Shown one piece after another: positions 20,236 to 31,244 of a DNA stretch of 64,000 nt. Below the pieces are notes generated by a model. The model was not told the origin of the DNA, searched no databases, and worked only from the letters and a program-made list of their open reading frames with translations. The stretch comes from Acanthosepion pharaonis. Lineage: Eukaryota > Mollusca > Cephalopoda > Sepiida > Sepiidae. Position 1 is the first letter of the stretch. Each line of letters starts with the position of its first letter. Made by a program: the position numbers and the translations under genes. The stretch covers positions 706,001-770,000 of the forward strand of contig CAHIKZ030005210.1 in the NCBI GenBank assembly GCA_903632075.3. The letters run 5' to 3'.

Positions 20236-20404
20236 TTCCTTGTGTAAAACTACTCTGATGTGCCAAAAGCCATGTGATTGTATTATGTAGGACCTCCTCC
20301 GCACCAGTAGTTTGCATAGTACTTTGTTGACAACTGCTTCATTGGTTTTGAATCTGAACCCTACCATCAACCCGAAACAACTAGGACCATCACGCATTGC
20401 ATCA

Positions 20405-20560
20405 TGTCATAGGATGTGCACTAGTACATGCAGTATTGAATGTAGATGTGATTTGAGGCAGTGTCACTTGTATGTTACTACAAACAATTCTAGCCATATG
20501 CCTCTGGTCAGGGTCATTAAGAACTTATGAACAGTAATATCTTCGACTAGGCATTCCTAG
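20405..20560 (+). repeat. Dispersed repeat, family E, copy 1
   Basis: 'ggatgtgca', 'gtacat.c.g.attgaatgt', 'gtgtgattt' and 'caaacaatt' recur in order at 25625-25775. The class is unknown. Confidence 0.7.
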
Positions 20561-20980
20561 TACGCACCCACACACGCTCAAGTCCCGTAGACACCCTGAT
20601 GAGCAGGACCACAGATCTTAAAATGCTTTTATCTTAGATGTTTATTGCCAGCAACTTGATAGGGTAAACAAAGCGTTATGTTGAAAGTGTGCTACTCTGG
20701 TTAATAGAAAAAGTGTTATTCTCCCGTATGACAAAACACTATGCAAAACAAACCCCAGAAAAATTAACCAGATTAAGCACCTGTAGAATTTGTATCTTCT
20801 ATCAGCATGGCTGAAGCTAACCTTCAGGGTAGTGATTTCTTGTGGGTTTAACGTTCTCAGGCTAACATTTTTCCTGTGATATGAAGTGGAGTGATTATAT
20901 TGAATCATTTGCGTGGTCTGCTACTAGGAAAGTTGGTTTACTCGTGTTCGACGATATTTCTCACCAAAATCTATCTTACA
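20561..20980. other. Stretch without recognisable gene
   Basis: No domain, SINE or terminal repeat is seen. Short frames such as 20642-20908 on the minus strand have no recognisable similarity. Confidence 0.45.
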
Positions 20981-20984
20981 CAAT

Positions 20985-21090
20985 TTTGTAGTCATATGCT
21001 GATAAATAGCAGTTGACATAGTTGGAGGCTCAACTAATCCCAACCTTGAAGACGAATCAACTAGAGAAATTGTAGCGAATAGAATGTTGT
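20985..21090 (-). repeat. Dispersed repeat, family C, inverted fragment
   Basis: The minus strand carries 'tttctctagttgattcgtct', 'tcaaggttgggattagttga' and 'caactgctatttat', matching the plus-strand copies at 21289, 21938 and 23063-23430. Confidence 0.8.
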
Positions 21091-21106
21091 AAACTATAAT
21101 TCCCAA

Positions 21107-21285
21107 ATTTGACGGCATGTAAGACGCACGGGTGTATAAGACGCACTCCATTTTCTGCAGGGCAAATCAAGAAAAAAATTAGTAATTAGTAAAATTACTA
21201 CACCTACATATGGCATATAAAACGCAGGGGGATTTTAAAAGATAATTTTAGTAAAAGAGAAGTGCGCCTTATATGTTGTCAAATA
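21107..21285. mobile_element. Deleted copy of TIR element family F
   Basis: The left side 'atttgacggcatgtaagacg' and right side 'cgccttatatgttgtcaaat' are inverted relatives. They match the ends of the 740-bp element at 62898-63637, including the internal 'acatatggcatataa' block. This copy has lost most of the interior. Confidence 0.75.
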
Positions 21286-21288
21286 CGT

Positions 21289-21520
21289 TAGTTAAAAGTA
21301 TTCACTACTATTTCTCTAGTAGTTTTGTCTTCAAGGTTAGGATTTGTTTAGTCTTCAGTTTTATCAACTGCTATTTATAAGGTGGAGATTTGCATATGGA
21401 TACAACCATCTTCCCCAATTTTTTTTTAAAAAATTTTAACAATTTAAATTTGGAATACTTTAATTCGGCAAAAGAAGAAAATAATTGCGCTTTCCAAAAA
21501 CAACAGTAAAATTAAATTTG
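21289..21520 (+). repeat. Dispersed repeat, family C, copy 2
   Basis: It begins 'gttaaaagtattcactacta' and contains 'tttctctagtagttttgtct', 'gatttgcatatg' and 'ggaatactttaattcggcaa'. The same order appears at 21938-22170. Confidence 0.85.
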
Positions 21521-21535
21521 ATCATATTTACAAAT

Positions 21536-21730
21536 CTGTCAGCACACTGTAATTCTCTTTATTAAAAAAATCTTTCAAAAATAAATGTTTTTCTGTAACT
21601 TTATTTGAGGAAGATTAACTGATTTAAAGTTTAATTAATTTGATTTGAAACAAATATTTATTTTTTGTTTAAAATATCACAGAAAAGCATTTTAACATGG
21701 ATGTGTGTGTGTGTTTTTATGAGGTGTTGA
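21536..21730 (-). repeat. Dispersed AT-rich repeat, family A, inverted partial copy
   Basis: The minus strand reproduces the 3' half of family A: 'aaatatttgtttcaaatc', 'gttaatcttcctcaaataaa', 'cagaaaaac' and 'aaagattttttt'. It lies between two family C copies. Confidence 0.7.
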
Positions 21731-21937
21731 CTCATTTATCAACAACCTAATATTTGGTAAATTTAAGTAGGAGATAACTATAATATAATTACATGACGAA
21801 TACAACATAAACTCCTTTTTATATTAATTTTTTTTACCTACCAAGTAATCTTTAAAAAAATTAGTATTTTAAGCATTTCATAGTTTTCCTATTTGGATTT
21901 TCTGATAAATTTTAATTCTTAAATTTGTTGGAAACTA

Positions 21938-22170
21938 TAATTAGTTAAAAGTATTCACTAGTATTTCTCTAGTTTCATCTTCAAGGTTAGGATTAATTTA
22001 GCCTCCAGCTTTATCAACAGTTACTTATATGGTGGTGAATTACATATGAATACAACAATCTTCCCCCAATTTTTTTTCACTTTATTTGTTTAACAATTTG
22101 AATTTGGAATACTTTATTTCGGCAAAAGGAGAAAAGAAATGCACTTTCAAAAAAAAAAAAAAATTAACCA
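21938..22170 (+). repeat. Dispersed repeat, family C, copy 3
   Basis: It matches 21289-21520 across its length with about 85 percent identity by eye and a small deletion in the 'ctctagtagttt' block. Confidence 0.85.
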
Positions 22171-22339
22171 AATTAATTTTTACCTTTTTTTTTCTCTTTA
22201 GTATTCAATCGTGAAGTGTTTTGGTTCTTTGGTAATATGCTTAGAGTGTCTTAGAGAATTTTTAGTGGGTGGAGAATATCTTTGCAAAGTTAGGGCTAGG
22301 GGAATTACAGATTCCTCCTGGTTCAGAAAGGTGAAATGG

Positions 22340-22640
22340 GGAAAAAATTCTTAACAAAATTACTGCTCTCACAAACAAATGTACACAACAGATTCATAAA
22401 ATCAAAAGGAAATGGTTGAATACATCAACACAGATATAATGACAATATTCTCCACACGTGACAAATACTGACGTTATTTTCAGTTAAAAATATGAAAATA
22501 GCGTTTCTCTACATTCCAGTTGCTAGGAATATTCTGTTTTTTTTTTTTGTTGTTTTGTTTTTATTAGTTACCTTGTTCAATTAAATTCATTTCGTATTTT
22601 GCTTTGATAAAGTCCACATTATTAGAATTGTATATATATA
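22340..22640 (+). mobile_element. Family G unit ending at a TA repeat (possible Penelope-like terminal unit)
   Basis: 'aaaattactgctctc', 'aaaaggaaatggttgaata', 'aatagcgttt' and 'aattcatttcg' recur in order at 33600-33930. The unit closes with 'ctttgataaagtccacatt' and then TA repeats. The other copies continue at this point with 'gacgaaacgcgtc'; here that part is lost. Confidence 0.7.
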
Positions 22641-22874
22641 TCATCATTAAAATTTTTATGGCATGGGGCGCGATTTTGGTAGGTCTCCCTTGAGAGCACG
22701 TGGTATTATGGTGGTTGAAGGATTGTTTGGTGATGGACGAGTTCTTTTGGTGAATGAGTAAAATGTAATGTTCGAATGGGTCGCGAATCTGATTAGCTAG
22801 GTATAAGATAGTGTTGACCAGCCTCTACCCATCCCCTTTATTGGCCTCGTGTCACAATTTGTACTTTTTGTACG

Positions 22875-22925
22875 AATAAATATCAGTCCACATTGGACGA
22901 AATGTGTCAGCAATTACGAGTTTTC
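22875..22925 (+). mobile_element. Family G end motif, isolated
   Basis: 'atcagtccacattggacgaa' then 'atgtgtcagc' shows an intact GTCC/GGAC stem followed by GAAAT. It matches the closing motif of family G units. Confidence 0.55.
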
Positions 22926-22984
22926 CTATTGTCATTTTTATTCATAAATATTGTCTTCTCTACTGGTTAAATCGGAGAAATTTT

Positions 22985-22997
22985 CATATATATATAT

Positions 22998-23046
<49 letters not shown>
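22985..23046. repeat. (TA)n microsatellite
   Basis: About 30 dinucleotides, with one slip in the middle. Confidence 0.97.
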
Positions 23047-23049
<3 letters not shown>

Positions 23050-23062
23050 ATTTTAAAATAGT

Positions 23063-23430
23063 ATAGTATTCACTACTATTTCTCTAGTAGTTTCGTCTTC
23101 AAGGCTAAGATTTATAATATTTACCAGGGTGCCTACGTCGCATCCAGATGTGACACGAACTCGAGGTTTAAAGTGGAACGGCCATACCTTGGAAAAATTT
23201 CCCAAGAAAAAAGTCGTCGGCACTTCCATTTTTGGGAACGATTCAGGAACTGGGCAATAATCCCAGTACCCACTCGAGGCAAAGGTACTGCCTGGGGGAA
23301 AAGTCCCCTGAGGCTTGGGATAATATTCAACGAATACCCATCCTAGCCAAAGGTTAGGATTAGTTTAGCTTCCAACTGTATCAACTGCTATTTATAAGGC
23401 AGAGATTTGCATATGAATGCAATACACAAT
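23063..23430 (+). repeat. Family C copy 4, split by a ~220-bp insert
   Basis: The left part 'tattcactactatttctcta' up to about 23110 and the right part 'ggttaggattagtttagct' from 23352 are contiguous in other copies. The insert (about 23126-23345) is richer in G and C, with 'ccttggaaaaatttcccaag' and several CCTC/GAGG words. I do not recognise it. Confidence 0.7.
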
Positions 23431-23479
23431 TATAAATTTAACATTTGTCCATGTATTGAACTGTTTTGGGATGTATTTT

Positions 23480-23785
23480 TATTATACTATGTATTATGAA
23501 AGTTACATTGCCTACTGTCGAGATCTATATACGGTTTCAAGACATACTTATAAGTCTTTAGAAAATTTTATTGCCTGCTGTTTATGTATGTATACATTTT
23601 CAAGATATACATCTTTATGAAAATTACATTGCCTGCTGTTGACATATATATATATACATTTTCAAGACATATCTCTTTAAAAAATTTACATCACCTGCTG
23701 TTGACATATATATATATACATTTTATGAGTTTATAAATACATCTTTATGAAACTTACACTTTCCTACTGTTGACACACACAGGCA

Positions 23786-23849
<64 letters not shown>

Positions 23850-24026
23850 CACGTTTTCAACATATACATCTTTATAAAAGTTACATTGCCCGCTGTTGAC
23901 ATATATATACATTTTCAAGACATACCTCTTTACAAAACTTGCATCACCTGTTGTTGACATATATACACGTTTTCAAGATGTACTTATACATCTTTATAAA
24001 TGTTACACACACTCACACACAGACAT

Positions 24027-24100
<74 letters not shown>

Positions 24101-24260
24101 GTTTTGAACATGTACTTATACATCTTTAAAATTTTCATTGCCTGTTCTTGACCTATATATATATACATTTTCAAGACATACTTATATGTCTTTAAAAAAT
24201 TTAATTGTCTGCTGTTGATGTATGTATACATTTCCAAGGTATATATCTTTATGAAGTATA
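23480..24260. repeat. Degenerate ~65-bp tandem repeat with embedded TA/CA runs
   Basis: Words 'ttttcaagacatac', 'tctttataaa', 'ttacattgcctgctgttgac' and 'atatatatacat' recur roughly every 60-70 bases, around ten times. Two of the internal TA runs have expanded (23790-23845 and 24043-24100). Confidence 0.85.
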
Positions 24261-24989
24261 TTTAAGATGCTGTCAAGATATACATATTCAGGATACTGTG
24301 AAATGTCATCCCTTAGAGCATTTGTGTTACAAACTTACATTTGGTGCTATTTCCAAACCAGCATAGACACAGAGTAGCGTGCCATACAGCCTGTTTTGTG
24401 ATGTATTTTTATTAAATTTAGTATTTAGGAAGTCATTTAGCTGAGATATTGCAGAGTATTTGATCAATACCAAAATGACAGGACCCTTGAGAATGACCAT
24501 CACTGTTTTTATAGTTATTTATTTCCAATAAGTAGCAATTTCTTATTTTTCCCAAAATAGGCCAACATCACCAGCATTCAGGTCTGTCAGGTCTTTCTAC
24601 AATTGATGCAGGAGTGTGAGCTAGCCATCAGATTTAGGCAAGTGGAAATTTTAAGATGAGGTGCAACATGTACATAACAAACTCCACATTTTAAACCAAG
24701 TGTTTACATGTCATGCTCCATCAAATTGGGACAATTATAGTTTTAGGGTTTCTGTCATTTTTTTTTTCCTTCTCATAGGCAGGTAACCAATCTTTTTTGT
24801 AGAGATCTACCATACCTGTTATTCAACAGTATTACTGACATGGTTAGTTTGAAGTTCAGGTCATGGAATCGCCACAATGATTTACATATAATATTTAAGT
24901 TTTAATGAAAGTTCCTGCAACCTGTGATTTAAAACGTAGATTAATATCAAGGAGATAGGTGTGAACAAATCTATCTAATATATTTATAA
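24261..24989. other. Stretch without recognisable gene
   Basis: No coding similarity, SINE boxes or repeat family was identified. Confidence 0.45.
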
Positions 24990-25545
24990 GTCTACCATTC
25001 CTCCATGTATTGAATATTGTTACAACATTTGGTCTGGTGCTTCTATGCGTTTAGAGATCCTTGATAAAATCCAAAGAAAAATCTGCAATGTTATTGGTTC
25101 TGACCTGGCATCTCGCCTTCGGTCACTTTACCACCACTGTAATGTAGCTTCCTTGTGCCTTTTCTATAAATACTATAATATGGTAATTGTCCTGATGAAC
25201 TTTCCTCTGTTGTACCTAGACTTTATGAATTTAAGCGCAGTGCTTGATTGGCGGTTAGGTCTCATCATTTTACAGTCGAAATGGCTAGATGTAACCGTAG
25301 GTTCTATGCTAACAGTTTCTTCTCTCTCTCATGGAACACGTTTTCGATTCTTACTTTTCAGTTAACTGTTATCTTCAAAAATGTAAATGCAATGCCAATC
25401 GTTATCCTCTGTCTTTTTTAATACCTGTTCTTTTATCGTCCTCTCTCATTAGTAATGTCTTTCTTTTGTCATATTCTCTCACGCTCAGTAAGCCCTTGCA
25501 TCTTAGTGGCTTTATTGCCTTGCTTGGGGTGAAATGATAATTTTT
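24990..25545 (+). pseudogene. LINE C-terminus plus 3' end (Jockey/CR1-like)
   Basis: Frames read CIEYCYNIWSGASMRLEILD, KIQRKICNVIGSDLASRLRS, ASLCLFYKYYN and further family words; after several frameshifts 'caaaaatgtaaatgcaatgc' corresponds to the FKCNVN block. The 3' end is recognisable: 'cttagtggctttattgcc' and 'ttgcttggggtgaaatgat' (25500-25537). The same 3' end closes the 47.3-47.9 kb copy and occurs in diverged form at 26085 and 41495. The copy is truncated at its 5' side and inactive. Confidence 0.87.
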
Positions 25546-25624
25546 TTTTTCGTTTCTTTCGATCACTAGAAGTCGCAGAACATTACTAAAGAAAGAAATT
25601 GACAATTCTGTTAATATAGAATTG

Positions 25625-25775
25625 TAAATCTGCCTTGGGATGTGCATTGGTACATTCTGCATTGAATGTGGGTGTGATTTATCTGCTAACACAAACAATT
25701 ATACTTATCTGCTAACACAAACAATTATTTACCTCTGATCACGATCATTAAAGTACCGTTACTGTAGGCGACAAT
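25625..25775 (+). repeat. Dispersed repeat, family E, copy 2
   Basis: It matches 20405-20560 and contains an internal tandem pair of 'tatctgctaacacaaacaat'. Confidence 0.7.
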
Positions 25776-25779
25776 ATTT

Positions 25780-26180
25780 TCTACCACTTATTCTCGGTAA
25801 ACAGTAGATAAAGGGATGTTTAATGGACTTCTTTTTAAAAATGGAATATCCTGTGCGTCATAGTACCCACTATCATACCTCATTCGACTTCCAATCATTC
25901 AATTCTAACCAGGGTTCATACTGAACCACTAGATATCACAGTACAATCGATATAGGTTTAAATATCGTCCGGTTCACACTCCTCCCTGGACTTTTGGACA
26001 GGTGTAGGTGTTCATTCCTTTAGTGTTTAGGATTAGGTTTCCGGTTTCTTCTAAAGTCTTTTTCGTTCTCTTTCACTCCCAGTAGCCCCTTCTATCATAG
26101 TGACATTATCTCCTTGTTTGGGGTACGATGCAACCAATAATGGCATCTCAATTTTTCAGGAAACGGTTTTAAACAGGCAG
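25780..26180 (+). mobile_element. Mostly unassigned; LINE 3' terminus fragment at 26085-26130
   Basis: 'catagtgacattatctcc' and 'ttgtttggggtacgatg' correspond to the LINE 3' end described at 25500. Upstream sequence has no clear family. Confidence 0.5.
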
Positions 26181-26184
26181 CTAA

Positions 26185-26900
26185 TCTTTAGGAAACTATT
26201 TTTGCAGTAGTAGCCCTTAATAAATCTAGTATCAGAAGCAGGTATAAAACAACGCGAATCTTTAAATTAACTCTCTTCTCTTCCGGATTTTCCTCTTTCG
26301 AACTGGGTGATATGAACTTTTCACACTGAAGCAAAATCGGCTGTGAACGCTTCACATTAAAACACACTCAAGACACACTCAAATATATTCATTAACATTT
26401 CGTTGTGTATGCAATTTACTTTTAAGAAAAGAAAATCTTCCTTTTGTTAATTGCGTTTAATAAATGTTATCTTGCATTGCAAATCAATTGGTCCGTTATT
26501 TTGAGCCTGTACACTTTCACCATTATGTATTGTATTCCTGTAAGAAACCTTACAACTTAATTATCGAAGCAGATAACGCACCAAATTGCTTATTTTCTTT
26601 TCAATATGAGAATGGAAACAAATCACTTTATAATACCAAAAACAATTAAACCATTTTGATAATTTAATATAAAACATTTAATTATTAAGAGATTTCCAGA
26701 CTGAAATTGTGTTCTCTTCGTCATATTCGAACTGAATTGCTGCAGTCCCAAAAATCCAATGGAATACCGATCAAATTTATGACCAGAAGTTTTGCCACAT
26801 TTTTAACTTCAACACGATTTCTTTTGTCATTACAGAAAATCCTTTTTCAGCCTCTGCCTCTATGTTCACTTTTATATTTACACACGCTCTATCTCTGATA
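26185..26900. repeat. Local duplication, left copy
   Basis: Blocks 'caggcagctaatctttagg', 'ttaaaccattttgataattt', 'cgaactgaattgctgcagtc', 'ccaaaaatccaatgga' and 'cagaaaatcctttttcagcc' recur in the same order at 27105-27490. The left copy lacks a ~75-base piece present at 27280-27350. Confidence 0.88.
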
Positions 26901-26946
26901 TTGAGCACTTTATCCCATAAATATAGCACACCTTAAGACTATATTT

Positions 26947-26949
<3 letters not shown>

Positions 26950-26999
<50 letters not shown>
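26950..26999. repeat. (TA)n microsatellite
   Basis: About 25 dinucleotides. Just before it, 'cccataaatatagcacacct' is a dispersed word repeated at 60409. Confidence 0.96.
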
Positions 27000-27000
<1 letters not shown>

Positions 27001-27104
27001 TTTAGTCTTTCCTCTCAATAATAACAAACATTTTGACGATAAAACTTTGTTTTTATTAAGTTTGGGGCTTTTTTTTTATTATGCTACGCTTTTTGTTTCA
27101 GTTA

Positions 27105-27490
27105 ATTTGTGGAGGTAGCTATTTAAAGGCAGGTAATCTTTAGGGTCCTATTATGCTTATATTCTTTTCAATTTAAGAATGGAGACAAGTCACTTTATAG
27201 TATCAAAAAGAATTAAACCATTTTGATAATTTAATATAAAATATTTAATTATTAAGAGATTTCTAGACTGAAATTCTGTTCTCATTATATTTCTGTTCAG
27301 GAGTATGATGCTTTTTGACTCTAGTGTCATCAGATGTGTTATGGACTCTTCACCACATTCGAACTGAATTGCTGCAGTCCCAAAAATCCAATGGAAGACC
27401 GATCAAATTTATGACTAGAAGATTTACCGCATTTTTAACTTCAAGACGATTTCTTTTCTCATCACAGAAAATCCTTTTTCAGCCTCCACT
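27105..27490. repeat. Local duplication, right copy
   Basis: See the left copy at 26185-26900. The minus strand of both copies reads IGLPLDFWDCSNSVRM in one frame, with similar flanking words, so the duplicated unit may derive from a coding element. I do not recognise it. Confidence 0.85.
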
Positions 27491-27840
27491 GAACTTATAG
27501 AAATGCTATTTATTATATTTTGAGTTCTTTGAGTGCAACATGTATATGGTAATTTCTCGCTACGTTTTCAACGTAATCACAGAATTCATTAACAGAGATC
27601 TCGTGTGTGTCGTGTGTTGAGTGGAGCGTGTGTCTATAAGAGTTTCACTAGACGTGTGTCCGAGCGTAGCCCAACTGACATTTTACCTTGACCATCATAT
27701 AAGATCATTTTTGGTTCGTTAAGCTTTTAGAATTTTAAGAATCGGTTCGCCTGAACCGGTATGATGGCACCACTGCATTGTAACCCAGTACTAGCTTTGT
27801 CGAGTCATCTGCGACCCAAATCAATTCCCACACCCCATGT
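27491..27840. other. Stretch without recognisable gene
   Basis: Short GT-rich words near 27600. No family was identified. Confidence 0.45.
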
Positions 27841-27844
27841 CCTG

Positions 27845-27990
27845 GGTATGACGTCAAACTGCATCCAACATCAAGGCCTCTGATCAGGAGGTTTTGAGGA
27901 GCGTGGAACCACCTCTTAATTGCTGGTGTCCTGGTTATGACGATAAACTACATCCGTGTCCTGGGTATGACGATAAACTACGTCCAACAG
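27845..27990. repeat. 'tcctgggtatgacg' repeat, three copies (empty-site paralogues of the 14.9 kb LTR)
   Basis: 'tcctgggtatgacgtcaaac', 'tcctggttatgacgataaac' and 'tcctgggtatgacgataaac' occur at about 27840, 27929 and 27958. At 14.87-15.13 kb the same word is split by a solo LTR exactly after gtatg. Confidence 0.85.
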
Positions 27991-28055
27991 CAAGGCCTCT
28001 GATAATGTTTTTGAAAAAATAATGTTGCCAGCTATACGTTTAATAGTACTATGTA

Positions 28056-28058
<3 letters not shown>

Positions 28059-28100
<42 letters not shown>
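28059..28100. repeat. (TA)n microsatellite
   Basis: About 20 dinucleotides. Confidence 0.97.
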
Positions 28101-28101
<1 letters not shown>

Positions 28102-28104
28102 CTA

Positions 28105-28285
28105 GATTTGGCATTAAATGACCTACAGTGGTTGATATGCCATAAAACCCAACCAACCTATCCCACACCCCGGGCCTTTCTGGTGAGAAGAATGGCTAGA
28201 TACCCAGCAGGATTAAAACCAAGACCCGTGAAATTGCGTTAAGCGTTCTTGTAGGGTTAACGGTCATCTAGCATAATGGAGTAGA
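28105..28285 (-). mobile_element. SINE-like element, minus strand
   Basis: On the minus strand a tRNA-like head near 28270 is followed by 'ggttttaatcctgctgggta', a weak B box, and ends with 'atggcatatcaaccactg' and 'gtcatttaatgcc'. That tail block recurs near 15523-15557. Confidence 0.5.
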
Positions 28286-28585
28286 CTGGGGCTCCATAGC
28301 TATGGATATAGCCAGTGCGGTAATGACACGGCAACGCTGGACGGAGGGCTTCCTAGACTGAAGTCAACGCTATTGAATAAACGGTCTTCGAGCTAGGGGA
28401 CATCGGCCGTCGTTTGATTTGGAATAGAATGGACTCTTGTCACATTGAGTTTGCCCAACACATGATACGCATGAATGAATGTCTTTCCGGCTTTCATCCC
28501 AGGAACTGGTCAGGTTTTAAGCTGAGTAGTGGCCCTACGACCACGCTCGGTCATAGAACTGATGATGATGATGATGATGATTTCT
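28286..28585. repeat. Unassigned repeat-like stretch ending in (GAT)n
   Basis: It ends with (GAT)7 at 28559-28580, a common sort of retroposon tail. 'accacgctcggtc' precedes it. No box motifs are clear. Confidence 0.35.
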
Positions 28586-28954
28586 ATGTCCTCACCGTAG
28601 AGTCGAGCCACCTACCATTATATACCTTTGCATAGTATCACGTGGGTTTTGGAACGTCAGTGTCAATGGCATTCGTTTGGGGATGATGAGTGTTGTGAGG
28701 AAATGTCATCGATTATTGGATGAGGCGAAGAATTTAACGGATATAGACGCGTCGAAAGAAAAAAAAAAGAAGATTTTGAACGAGGCAGCCGGGTGTATTT
28801 TGGCTTCTTCTTAATACTCAGAATACGGTATAAAAATATGTCTGCGTCTCGAAGCAATGAAGAAATGGCAGGAAAAAAGAAACTATTTTTTTTTCTGTTC
28901 ATGAACTGATAGCTTTATTGAAGAATTCGTTTAAAGGTCAAAGTTCAAAATGAA
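28586..28954. other. Stretch without recognisable gene
   Basis: A run of A/G-rich sequence appears near 28760. Nothing else was recognised. Confidence 0.4.
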
Positions 28955-29502
28955 AGAAGGGAATGGAAATAGAAAGAAAGAAAGAAAGAAAGAAAGAATG
29001 AAATGGAAATGAGAAAGAAAGAAAAGAAAGAAAGAAAGAAATGGAAATGTGAAAGAAGAAAGAAAAAAGAAAGAAAGAAAGAAAGAATGAAATGGAAATG
29101 AGAAAGAAAGAAAAAAAGAAAGAAATGGAAATGTGAAAGAAGAAAGAAAAAAGAAAGAAAGAAAGAAAGAATGAAATGGAAATGAGAAAGAAAGAAAGAA
29201 AGAAAGAAATGGAAATGTGAAAGAAGAAAGAAAAAAGAAAGAAAGAAAGAATGAAATGGAAATGAAAGAAAGAAAGAAAGAAAGAAAGAAATGGAAATGT
29301 GAAAGAAAAAAAAAAAAAGAAAGAAAGAAAGAATGAAATGGAAATGAGAAAGAAAGAAAGAAAGAAAGAAAGAAATGGAAATGTGAAAGAAGAAAGAAAA
29401 AAGAAAGAAAGAAAGAATGAAATGGAAATGAGAAAGAAAGAAAGAAAGAAATGGAAATGTGAAAGAAGAAAGAAAAAAGAAAGAAAGAATGAAATGGAAA
29501 TG

Positions 29503-29545
<43 letters not shown>

Positions 29546-29598
29546 AATGGAAATGTGAAAGAAGAAAGAAAAAAGAAAGAAAGAATGAAATGGAAATG

Positions 29599-29645
<47 letters not shown>

Positions 29646-29699
29646 AATGGAAATGTGAAAGAAGAAAGAAAAAAGAAAGAAAGAAAGAATGAAATGGAA

Positions 29700-29731
<32 letters not shown>

Positions 29732-29867
29732 AATGGAAATGTGGAAAGAAGAAAGAAAAAAAAGAAAGAAAGAAAGAATGGAAATGGAAAGAAAGAAAGA
29801 AAGAAAGAAAGGAAATGGAAAGAAAGAAAGAAAAAAAAAGAAAGAAAGAAAGAATGAAATGGAAATG

Positions 29868-29902
<35 letters not shown>

Positions 29903-30465
29903 AATGGAAATGTGAAAGAAGAAAGAAAAAAGAAAGAAAGAAAGAATGAAATGGAAATGAGAAAGAAAGAAAGAAAGAAATGGAAATGTGAAAGAAGAAA
30001 AAAAAAGAAAGAAAGAACGCTCCTGAAATGGAAATGAGAAAGAAAGAAAGAAAGAAAGAAAGAAATGGAAATGAAAGAAAGAAAAAAAAAAAGAAAGAAA
30101 GAAATGAAATGGAAAGAAAGAAAGAAAATGGAAAAGAAAGAAAAAAGAAAGAAAGAAAGAAATGGAAATGGAAAAAGAAAGAAAAAAGAAAGAAAGAAAA
30201 AAGAAAGAAAAAGAAAAGAAAGAAAGAAAATGAAATGGAAATGAGAAAGAAAAAGAAAGAAAGAAAGAAAGAAAGAAAAAGAAAGAAAGAAAGAAAGAAT
30301 GAAATGGAAAAGAGAAAGAAAGAAAGAAAGAAATGGAAATGAAAGAAGAAAGAAAAAAGAAAGAAAGAATGAATGAAATGAAATGAGAAAGAAAGAAAGA
30401 AAGAAAGAAATGGAAATGTGAAAGAAGAAAGAAAAAAGAAAGAAAGAAAGAATGAAATGGAAATG

Positions 30466-30504
<39 letters not shown>

Positions 30505-30656
30505 AATGGAAATGTGAAAGAAGAAAGAAAAAAGAAAGAAAGAAAGAATGAAATGGAAATGAGAAAGAAAAAGAAAGAGTTAAAAGAAAGAAAGAAATGG
30601 AAATGTGAAAGAAGAAAAAAGAAAGAAAGAAAGAATGAAATGGAAATGAAAGAAAA

Positions 30657-30696
<40 letters not shown>

Positions 30697-30753
30697 AATG
30701 GAAATGTGAAAGAAGAAAGAACAAAGAAAGAAAGAAAGAATGAAATGGAAATG

Positions 30754-30816
<63 letters not shown>

Positions 30817-30873
30817 AATGGAAATGTGAAAGAAGAAAGAAAAAAGAAAGAAAGAAAGAATGAAATGGAAATG

Positions 30874-30904
<31 letters not shown>

Positions 30905-31081
30905 AATGGAAATGTGAAAGAAGAAAGAAAAAAGAAAGAAAGAAAGAATGAAAGAATGAAATGGAAATGAGAAAGAAAGAAAGAAAGAAAGAAATGGAAA
31001 TGTGAAAGAAGAAAGAAAAAAGAAAGAAAGAAAAATGAAATGGAAATAGAATGAAAGAATGAAAAAGAAAGAAGTGGAAAT

Positions 31082-31125
<44 letters not shown>

Positions 31126-31240
31126 AATGGAAATAAAAGAAAGAACGAAATAAATAAATAAATAAATAATGGGAAATAGAACGAAAGAAATAGAAATAAA
31201 AAGAAAGAAAGAAAATAATGGAAATAAAAAAGAAAGAAAG
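28955..31240. repeat. 2.3-kb GAAA-rich purine tract with complex repeat units
   Basis: The plus strand is almost entirely A and G, with T only in short 'atg' and 'tgtg' words. Beyond plain (GAAA)n there is a compound unit of roughly 100 bases: 'gaatgaaatggaaatgag', (aaag)n, 'aaatggaaatgtgaaagaag', 'aaagaaaaaagaaag'. It recurs about twenty times. The minus strand is therefore stop-free for 772 codons (28931-31249) of Phe, Ser, Leu and His, an artefact of composition. The tract forms the outer left end of the palindrome at 31245-32345. Confidence 0.95.
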
Positions 31241-31244
31241 AAAT

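Noticed and set aside
23754..24237. Frames of alternating Tyr-Ile or Cys-Val residues here and at 33.8, 51.5, 54.7, 56.7 and 60 kb
   Set aside because: They are translations of TA and GT microsatellites.
28555..28582. CTGATGA match
   Set aside because: It is created by the start of a (GAT)n microsatellite; no stem or GAAA follows.
29299..30951. Lys/Glu-rich frames on the plus strand
   Set aside because: Same microsatellite read on the other strand; not genes.
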